DNA from: a virus
Reading direction: 5' to 3' (one strand)
DNA length: 29,044 bases
Virus record (IMG/VR): IMGVR_UViG_3300023216_001562
Location: 1 to 29,044 of that record
Positions 24,395 to 29,044 of the stretch are shown here, in pieces; the first letter of the stretch is position 1, and each line of letters starts with the position of its first letter. The position numbers and the translations under genes were made by a program. The notes under the pieces are model-generated. The model had not been told where the DNA came from, did no database searches, and was given only the letters and a program-made list of their open reading frames with translations.

Positions 24395-24630
24395 TGTGCT
24401 TTACTAAATGCCAAAAGGAAAAAAAGTGTTGCGAAGTTCAAGAATGTCGATTGTGGATGGACTACCCACAGGATCTTAACTGCGTAGAAATAACGGTTCA
24501 GAAAGAGGATCACTTGACCCTAAAGAAAATTGGAGAGAGGCTAAAGCTGACGCCATCCCGCATCAAACAGATTGAAAATAAAGCGTTGGTAAAAGTGTCA
24601 AAAACATTTGAAAGGCTAAAGATACTATAA
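24391..24630 (+). CDS. Stand-alone sigma-70 region 4-like protein with Cys-rich N-terminus (79 aa)
   Basis: The C-terminal 38 residues, LTLKKIGERLKLTPSRIKQ followed by IENKALVKV (42-68), match sigma-70 region 4.2 ('TLEEVGERFGVTRERIRQIEAKAL'), the helix-turn-helix that reads the -35 element. Regions 1 to 3 are absent. The N-terminus carries C3, C7, C13, C14, C19 and C31, probably a small metal-binding module. It may redirect host RNA polymerase, act as a co-activator or as a repressor; a primary sigma role is unlikely without region 2. The start is ATG 24391 or ATG 24394. Confidence 0.75.
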   Translation: MMCFTKCQKEKKCCEVQECRLWMDYPQDLNCVEITVQKEDHLTLKKIGERLKLTPSRIKQIENKALVKVSKTFERLKIL

Positions 24631-24664
24631 TATGGTTTTTTGTCTCATTGGACACTATTTATTG

Positions 24665-24689
24665 TATAAACCGATTAAGTTTTAAGGAG
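24665..24689 (+). promoter_or_regulatory. Intergenic region before the acidic protein gene: TATAAA box and strong RBS
   Basis: The 70-base gap contains TATAAA (24665-24670) and a strong AAGGAG (24684-24689) 11 bases before ATG 24701. No good -35 box was found at 16-18 bases, so the TATAAA could be a late promoter of the T4 type (consensus TATAAATA) that relies on a phage factor, or be chance. Confidence 0.3.
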
Positions 24690-24700
24690 ACAATCGCACA

Positions 24701-25423
24701 ATGGCAAAAAATAAGAAATCAAAATCTCTACTGAATGAGGCAACTATCCGCAGGATGATGAAGCTTGCTGACATTCCAGAGTTGAGTGACGGCTTTGTTA
24801 ATGAAGTATGGGGCAGTGACGAACACGAATACAAACGTGAAGACGAAGCTGGTGTTGAAACTAAAGCTGGCGATGTCGGCGGACACTATAAAGATTATGA
24901 AGATGATACTGGTGAGAAAGAAGGTGATGACTCCTCGACCCATCCCGGCCGCAAAGACTATATGAAAGAGGAAGATGCTGAAGACGAACTTGAAGCAACC
25001 GAAGACGAACTCGGTGCAGAAGATGAAGTAGCCGACGAAGAAGGCGCAGAACTTGATGCGGAAGCATCAGGAGGAGGCGATGCCGAAATTACTCCTGAAG
25101 CTGCACAAGCAATTGTCGATCTCGCAGCACAACTAGAAGCAAGCGGCGTACTCGAAGGTGGTGAAGAAGAGGTGGAAGCCGAAGTGGAAATGAGTGATGT
25201 TGATGGCGAAGAAGAAGCTGAAGTCGAGGACGAAGAAGAGTTCGAAGGACTGGAAGAAGCACTCGCAAAACTTGGCATTGAGGTCATTGATGATAAGAAA
25301 CTCAACGAAGCAGTCCGCAAACGAGTCATCGAACGACTTCGTAAAGAAAAACGAGCCCAAATGCAAGAGGCGAAAGTCAATAAAATTGCCGACCGCATTT
25401 TTGCCAGATTGCAAAAGAAATAG
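24701..25423 (+). CDS. Very acidic protein, candidate prohead core/scaffold (240 aa)
   Basis: N-terminal KSLLNEATIRRMMKLADIPEL has the L-N-E/A pattern cleaved by T4-type prohead proteases, then a helix. Residues about 80-185 are extremely rich in Glu, Asp, Ala and Gly (for example AEDELEATEDELGAEDEVAD), broken only by EITPEAAQAIVDLAAQLEAS. The C-terminus (about 200-240) turns basic and helical (VRKRVIERLRKEKRAQMQEA). Acidic core with a helical basic end is typical of head scaffold and internal core proteins, but composition alone cannot prove it. Strong AAGGAG RBS. Followed by a 128-base gap with a hairpin and a promoter. Confidence 0.6.
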   Translation: MAKNKKSKSLLNEATIRRMMKLADIPELSDGFVNEVWGSDEHEYKREDEAGVETKAGDVGGHYKDYEDDTGEKEGDDSSTHPGRKDYMKEEDAEDELEATEDELGAEDEVADEEGAELDAEASGGGDAEITPEAAQAIVDLAAQLEASGVLEGGEEEVEAEVEMSDVDGEEEAEVEDEEEFEGLEEALAKLGIEVIDDKKLNEAVRKRVIERLRKEKRAQMQEAKVNKIADRIFARLQKK

Positions 25424-25448
25424 AGTTCGCAATCTAAACCTGGCTTAT

Positions 25449-25479
25449 GCCTGAAAAAATAGCCATATTTTCCGCAGGC
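25449..25479 (+). terminator. Hairpin after the acidic protein gene, possible weak terminator
   Basis: GCCTG (25449-25453) pairs with CAGGC (25475-25479), and inside it AAAATA (25456-25461) pairs with TATTTT (25466-25471) across a 4-base loop. Only three T follow, so termination would be weak. It stands in the gap between two transcription units, just upstream of a promoter, which supports a boundary role. Confidence 0.4.
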
Positions 25480-25514
25480 TTTCACATTGGGATATTTTTA
25501 TCTCTCACAATAAT

Positions 25515-25543
25515 TTTACTTTTACTGAGTGATTGTGTATAAT
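25515..25543 (+). promoter_or_regulatory. Promoter for the membrane protein/ClpP/lysis operon (leaderless layout)
   Basis: TTTACT (25515-25520), 17-base spacer, TATAAT (25538-25543, perfect consensus), then 8 bases to ATG 25552. The start of transcription would fall within a couple of bases of the ATG. No Shine-Dalgarno sequence is present upstream of the ATG. This is the same arrangement as before the polA-like and dnaE genes. Confidence 0.6.
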
Positions 25544-25551
25544 AATAACTA

Positions 25552-25965
25552 ATGGAAGACGCAAACTTTGTCTTGTTAGTTATTGGTTTTTTTATTGGTT
25601 ACGTTATCAAATCATTTTTGACTTTCCGTTCTGGTTGGTCCGCAACCGCACACCTTGTTCAAAAGGTTGGCGATCAATGCCTCAAACTTATGGGCACCAT
25701 CGTCTATAAAGTTTCTTTTATGGATCAGCTATATCAGCGATCAATTGCCTTGACATTAGATTCAGAACTTGCTAAACTTAAACGTAATGAGTTAGACAAC
25801 GAGTTTGATGATTGGAAAAAAGAAACAATACAACTTTTTAAGGAACACTATCCAGAAGACTACAAGTGGCAACTTGAAGTTTTTGATTGGAAAAGTGCCA
25901 TGAGAGTTTTGACTGATATTTATCAAGAAGACAGATACAAGGAAGCGGATAATGACGACCAATGA
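25552..25965 (+). CDS. Membrane-anchored protein of unknown function (137 aa)
   Basis: One N-terminal transmembrane helix (residues about 5-24, FVLLVIGFFIGYVIKSFL), no signal-peptidase site, then an amphipathic region (WSATAHLVQKVGDQCLKLMG) and a soluble domain with coiled-coil character and a Trp-rich end (YKWQLEVFDWKSAMRVLTDI). The soluble part probably lies in the cytoplasm. It is the first gene of a unit that goes on to a ClpP-like protease and an endolysin. A holin role is not supported: single anchor and a large folded tail. The start follows a promoter without RBS. Overlaps the next gene by 14 bases. Confidence 0.65.
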   Translation: MEDANFVLLVIGFFIGYVIKSFLTFRSGWSATAHLVQKVGDQCLKLMGTIVYKVSFMDQLYQRSIALTLDSELAKLKRNELDNEFDDWKKETIQLFKEHYPEDYKWQLEVFDWKSAMRVLTDIYQEDRYKEADNDDQ

Positions 25966-26593
25966 AGAAGCCACTGATGAAGATGGTGAAAACGATAACA
26001 ACGACGAACCACAAGTATTAATGTTTCCCGATTTGGGTGGAGAATCTTATTTAAGATCGTTTGCCATCTATGGAGAGATTAACGAAGAACAAGGGAGGGA
26101 GGCAATACAAGCCCTTCAAATTCTGCATGATAAAATCTGTGCCGAGCAATCCAAAAGTGAAAATCCCGATGAACCTTGTGATCCTATTGAGCTTCTTGTT
26201 TCAACAGAAGGTGGCCACGTTCAGGACATGTTCGCTATCTATGATTGTATGCGATTGGTCAGAAGAGATTGCGACATAGAAACATTTGGTGTGGGAAAGA
26301 TTATGTCTGCTGGTATTTTACTTTTAGCCGGTGGGACTCCTGGCAAACGCAAAGTGGGCAAGCATTGTCGTCTGATGATGCACTCGGTACAAGGTGGTCA
26401 CTTTGGTTCTATCAAGGAACTAGAAACAGATATTCGCGAGGTACGATGGTATCAGCAACAACTAACAAGCGCACTCCTTGAGGAAACAAATCTAAGCCTC
26501 AAGGAACTTAAAGCAATATTCAGAAAAAAGACAGATACATATTTTAGTGCCGAGCAAGCTGTAAAGTGGGGTATAGCTGATGAAGTGGTATGA
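25952..26593 (+). CDS. ClpP-like serine protease
   Basis: 213 aa, close to ClpP. Catalytic triad by position: S119 in GKIMSAGILLLAGG, H144 in CRLMMHSVQGG (25 residues later, as in E. coli S97/H122), and D195 in KKTDTYFSAEQAVKWGI (E. coli D171). IELLVSTEGGHVQDMFAIYD matches the strand and helix that form the ClpP oxyanion/Gly-rich region (INSPGG). The first 20 residues are acidic and disordered. ClpP-family enzymes serve as head maturation proteases in many tailed phages; targets with [I/L]-x-E tags are encoded nearby, but T4-type cleavage is made by an unrelated protease family, so the link is open. RBS AAGGAAG. Confidence 0.82.
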   Translation: MTTNEEATDEDGENDNNDEPQVLMFPDLGGESYLRSFAIYGEINEEQGREAIQALQILHDKICAEQSKSENPDEPCDPIELLVSTEGGHVQDMFAIYDCMRLVRRDCDIETFGVGKIMSAGILLLAGGTPGKRKVGKHCRLMMHSVQGGHFGSIKELETDIREVRWYQQQLTSALLEETNLSLKELKAIFRKKTDTYFSAEQAVKWGIADEVV

Positions 26594-27350
26594 GCCAGTT
26601 TGTTCTCTCTTTAAGTATGGAGTAGTTGATTTAGATTCAGTCTACCGACGCAAGGCGACAGAGATAGAATTCCACGAGACGCCTAAAGTTAAAAAACTAA
26701 CCGGCATTATTGCAAATGGTCAGTTGTGGCATATTGAATGGGATAAAGTAAAGAATTTCCGCGTAGAAGATGGAATGGCACTCCCGAGCAATTGCTATAG
26801 AACAGCACCAGAAAAGCGCAAGCCAACAATGTTTGTGGCTCATTGGGATGTGTGTCTATCCTCTGCGTCCTGCTTCAAGATCTTGTCGAAACGAAAACTA
26901 TCAGTTCATTTTTTGATTGATAATGATGGAACCATTTATCAAATAATGGATACCAACGATATTGCATTTCACGCAGGAAGTCGTAAGGTTAATAATACCA
27001 GCATTGGTGTTGAGATCTCTAATGCTTATTATCTTAAATATCGTGAATCTTATATCAAGCGAGGCTTTGGGATGCGCCCATTAGTAAAGGATGCGAAGGT
27101 TCATGGAAAGACGCTTGAACCACACTTAGGATTCTATCCAATTCAGATTGAAGCCTTCAAAGCTTTGGCAAAAACACTCAATAAAATTTATGATATTCCT
27201 CTTGTTGCCCCGATGGAGAATAATCAATTAGTAGAAACTATTTATAGTGACGCAAAGAACGCAAAGTTTAAAGGTGTGGTGAGTCACTATCATATTACCA
27301 AACGAAAGATTGATTGCGCGGGACTAAAATTGGATGAGGTAGTTGACTAA
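26580..27350 (+). CDS. N-acetylmuramoyl-L-alanine amidase endolysin (Amidase_2 type)
   Basis: Cuts the lactyl-Ala bond of peptidoglycan at the end of infection. 256 aa. The core from about 80 to 250 contains H88 in FVAHWDVCLSS, then VHFLIDNDGTIYQIMD, AFHAGSRKVNNTSIGVEIS, and VVSHYHITKRKIDCAG, where H236 (or H238) and C246 complete the zinc site in the T7 lysozyme style. No signal peptide or transmembrane segment, so it needs a holin or other release route, which is not seen here. The first 70 residues are an extra N-terminal part, with no recognised cell-wall-binding repeat. Its start overlaps the protease gene by 14 bases. Confidence 0.87.
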   Translation: MKWYEPVCSLFKYGVVDLDSVYRRKATEIEFHETPKVKKLTGIIANGQLWHIEWDKVKNFRVEDGMALPSNCYRTAPEKRKPTMFVAHWDVCLSSASCFKILSKRKLSVHFLIDNDGTIYQIMDTNDIAFHAGSRKVNNTSIGVEISNAYYLKYRESYIKRGFGMRPLVKDAKVHGKTLEPHLGFYPIQIEAFKALAKTLNKIYDIPLVAPMENNQLVETIYSDAKNAKFKGVVSHYHITKRKIDCAGLKLDEVVD

Positions 27351-27354
27351 CAAA

Positions 27355-28803
27355 ATGCTAAGAAATATAATAGAGGAAGAAACGAGACTTGTGGAGCAAC
27401 AAGACGAGTTGTTTGTGTGTGTAACGTCAGGCGATTGTTATCGTAAGATAAAGAAATACTTTAAAGATCGAGAGGAACAGGACATTCTTGCAAAAGATTT
27501 TGATAAAGCAGTCACCGTCAAAATAAAAGCAGGCAACATTGGCGAAGAAGCTTTTACCGCAGCTTGGAATCAATTAGTTGATGCTGGTGATATGTGGCAT
27601 ACCGGCACAGGAAATAAAAAAGCGTATTCTTATACGCCCGTTGAATTAGAAAATGCGTTGAAAATAATTTCAAAAGATTATGCGTATGATGTGAGTGGAA
27701 ATAACATTATTACTCGCCATGAAAGCGATGAAGAACGAAGCAACGCTTTAGACGACTTGACTAAAAAATTAGCAAATCTTGGTTATGTTCATTCTCCTAG
27801 AGGTGGGACGCATGGACGTTTGGAATTGACTTCTGATGGTCGAAGCGGTGTGTTTATTTATTTCAAATGGGCTAAGGGTGCTGAAAAGGGCGGTGCAAAA
27901 GCAGCCGCAGCCGGGATGGGAAAAGAAACAGAATTGGCAGATAAAATAATTGGTGCTCTTGGCGGAGATCCAGCCGAGTTGTCGCAGTTTATTAAAACTG
28001 CCGGTGCCGGTCATGGTTCGGATTTGCAAATTAATCTACCAGGAGAAGAACCTTTAAATGTGGAAGTTAAAACTTCTATCGGCGCAGATTTCGGACAGTT
28101 TAAGTTTGGCTTTGACCTGAAGAAAAAGAAATGGGTTCCCATTAAAACTAAAGAATGGTATAAAGGTAAAGATGAAAAGACCGGAGAATTAATTCCAGCA
28201 AAAGATAAACAAGAGTTGTTTATGAATATTTGGAAAAACCAAGTGTTGCCTAAGTTGCCCAAAGATCCGTTCAAAGGTATAGATATTCCTAATAGCCCCC
28301 TGAATGTTAAAGATGGAATGGTAAGGGGAATAAAAACTTCAACAACTACGTCAGCGATGAAAGGTAAGCTAGCAAAAGATTGGTTTGGAGGAAAAGAATC
28401 CGTTTATGCAGATTATAAGATTGATGACCTTGCGAAATATTATGCTGACAAAGGCGATGGATATATTCAGATTAGTCGAGATGGATTATACGGATTAACC
28501 GATGCTCGTAAAAAAGCTTTGGGTCTTAATTATACTTTTTTGGAAGCTATGAAAAAAGGAACAGTCCAGGCAAAAGTCCGAGTTCGTATTAAGGCTCACG
28601 GCGGCGCAAATGAAGTTCATAGTTTTACGGCAGCACTCAAGGTTGGCGGCAAGATTGCGAAATCAAACATTGATCTTGATACTCCCGAAGGAATAGAAAA
28701 ATTAGTTACGATTCTACAAACTCAAAAAGAACACTTGACAATAACCCACGGTTCCTATAATATGCTCATTGAGATGGTAGAAAATCTCATGAGCGAAGAA
28801 TGA
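27355..28803 (+). CDS. PD-(D/E)XK-like nuclease with N-terminal tag (482 aa)
   Basis: The central segment has the pattern of a PD-(D/E)XK endonuclease: KETELADKIIGALGG, then GAGHGSDLQINLPGEEPL with D223, then NVEVKTS with E237-x-K239. The flanks are alpha/beta without known motif; the N-terminus MLRNIIEEETRLVEQQ resembles the short tag of other proteins here. Ala/Gly-rich AKAAAAGMG precedes the nuclease part. Substrate unknown; host DNA degradation, repair or exclusion of other phages are all possible. ATG 27355 is used; TTG 27343 has GAGG 4 bases upstream and would add four residues. Ends in an ATGA overlap with the last gene. Confidence 0.55.
   Translation: MLRNIIEEETRLVEQQDELFVCVTSGDCYRKIKKYFKDREEQDILAKDFDKAVTVKIKAGNIGEEAFTAAWNQLVDAGDMWHTGTGNKKAYSYTPVELENALKIISKDYAYDVSGNNIITRHESDEERSNALDDLTKKLANLGYVHSPRGGTHGRLELTSDGRSGVFIYFKWAKGAEKGGAKAAAAGMGKETELADKIIGALGGDPAELSQFIKTAGAGHGSDLQINLPGEEPLNVEVKTSIGADFGQFKFGFDLKKKKWVPIKTKEWYKGKDEKTGELIPAKDKQELFMNIWKNQVLPKLPKDPFKGIDIPNSPLNVKDGMVRGIKTSTTTSAMKGKLAKDWFGGKESVYADYKIDDLAKYYADKGDGYIQISRDGLYGLTDARKKALGLNYTFLEAMKKGTVQAKVRVRIKAHGGANEVHSFTAALKVGGKIAKSNIDLDTPEGIEKLVTILQTQKEHLTITHGSYNMLIEMVENLMSEE
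28735..28761 (+). promoter_or_regulatory. Possible promoter inside the 3' end of the nuclease gene
   Basis: TTGACA (28735-28740) with TATAAT (28756-28761) at 15 bases, or TAATAT (28758-28763) at 17. Both hexamers are perfect in the first reading but the spacer is short. It would transcribe the gene starting at 28800. It is inside coding sequence, so chance is not excluded. Confidence 0.3.
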
Positions 28804-29044
28804 AGCAAGAAGTCTACGACAGATTTAAAGATTACAAAAAGAATCATTGTTGGCAATACGAGATCCGGCAACAAAACTTAATAAAAGATCTAAAGAGAGT
28901 CTGCCTCACCACAGAACAACACAAAGTTTTACGCATTAATGATTTTGAATTTTCTTATGTGGATAAAACAGATAAAGATCAATGCGGCGAGATTAAACAA
29001 TTTATTGAACGACACGAGTGGCTTGGCAAGTTACCGGCTAGACC
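28800..29044 (+). CDS. Unknown protein, 3'-truncated by the window (possible acyltransferase/Mom-like)
   Basis: Starts at the ATG overlapping the nuclease stop (ATGA) and stays open to the end of the window (81 codons). Begins MKQEVYDRFKDYKKNHCW, with a basic first half and then GEIKQFIERHEWLGKLPARP. That last segment recalls the start of the GNAT-like fold in Mom-type DNA-modification proteins and related acyltransferases, but the diagnostic part would lie beyond the window. A weak purine-rich stretch (GAGCGAAGA) precedes it. The family suggestion is low confidence; the gene itself is likely real. Confidence 0.5.
   Translation, partial: MKQEVYDRFKDYKKNHCWQYEIRQQNLIKDLKRVCLTTEQHKVLRINDFEFSYVDKTDKDQCGEIKQFIERHEWLGKLPAR

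Noticed and set aside
24608-24631. TTGAAA and TATAAT near the end of the sigma-like gene
   Set aside because: Spacing between the hexamers is only 12 bases, too short for a sigma70 promoter, and the TATAAT overlaps the stop codon.
24958-25485. 175-aa minus-strand open frame, very Ser-rich
   Set aside because: It is the complement of the Glu/Asp-rich coding region; Ser-rich reading arises from GAA/GAC codons read backwards. No RBS and no family.
25424-25551. tRNA or small RNA in the 128-base gap
   Set aside because: Searched for cloverleaf arms and found only one hairpin (25449-25479) and a promoter; no tRNA-like structure.
25552-25965. Reading the 137-aa membrane protein as a holin because it is upstream of the endolysin
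   Set aside because: It has one N-terminal anchor and about 110 residues of soluble domain, and a protease gene lies between; this does not fit known holin layouts.
1-29044. CRISPR array, insertion sequence, integrase or attachment site
   Set aside because: No direct-repeat array with spacers, no transposase-like product and no flanking inverted repeats were seen.

Overview
The window reads as an internal piece of a large tailed-phage genome (Caudoviricetes, myovirus-like) with a T4-type replication and recombination core. Every credible gene is on the + strand, spacing is very tight (many ATGA-type stop/start overlaps), and there is no gene-free stretch longer than about 130 bases. No rRNA, tRNA, integrase, transposase or CRISPR array was seen. 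Host and habitat cannot be read directly. The gene mix (class II ribonucleotide reductase, DnaE, Dam, GroES-like protein, short conserved hypotheticals) resembles environmental, probably marine, phages; that is an inference.

Layout. 1-5941 is the end of a virion/tail block: a 5'-truncated baseplate-hub-like protein and a 1395-aa structural protein with a PKD-like domain. From 5922 the metabolism and replication block starts, preceded by a promoter that appears to fire right at the start codon: a 410-aa family A polymerase with no exonuclease domain, a MazG-like pyrophosphohydrolase, a small protein, a divergent tubulin/FtsZ-like protein, a gp32-type ssDNA-binding protein, a strong hairpin terminator, UvsX/RecA, a FEN/RNase H-type 5' nuclease, a DnaB/gp41-type helicase, and a monomeric adenosylcobalamin-dependent ribonucleotide reductase. 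14772-18853 holds a small unknown protein, a GroES-like co-chaperonin, a possibly capsid-targeted protein, and a cupin/Rossmann-like/nucleotidyltransferase-like group. 18886-22278 is a full-length DnaE (Pol III alpha) behind its own consensus promoter. 22283-24630 contains small genes, dUTPase, a zinc-ribbon protein, a Dam-type methyltransferase, a ribbon-helix-helix-like protein and a 79-aa Cys-rich protein that is essentially a free sigma-70 region 4. 24701-29044 is an acidic scaffold-like protein, a membrane protein, a ClpP-like protease, an amidase endolysin, a PD-(D/E)XK-like nuclease and the start of one more gene.

How it fits together: DnaE is probably the replicative polymerase (taking the place of T4 gp43), working with the gp32-like protein, the helicase, UvsX and the 5' nuclease. 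RNR, dUTPase and MazG shape the nucleotide pools. The short family A enzyme may be a repair, gap-filling or recombination polymerase. The last block looks like head maturation and lysis. Most notable: three operon-head genes (polA-like, dnaE, membrane protein) share a promoter layout predicting leaderless mRNAs; three unrelated proteins start with short tags resembling T4 capsid-targeting sequences ending in an [I/L]-x-E cleavage site, one of them a nuclease; and a degenerate tubulin-like gene and a stand-alone sigma region 4 protein are present.
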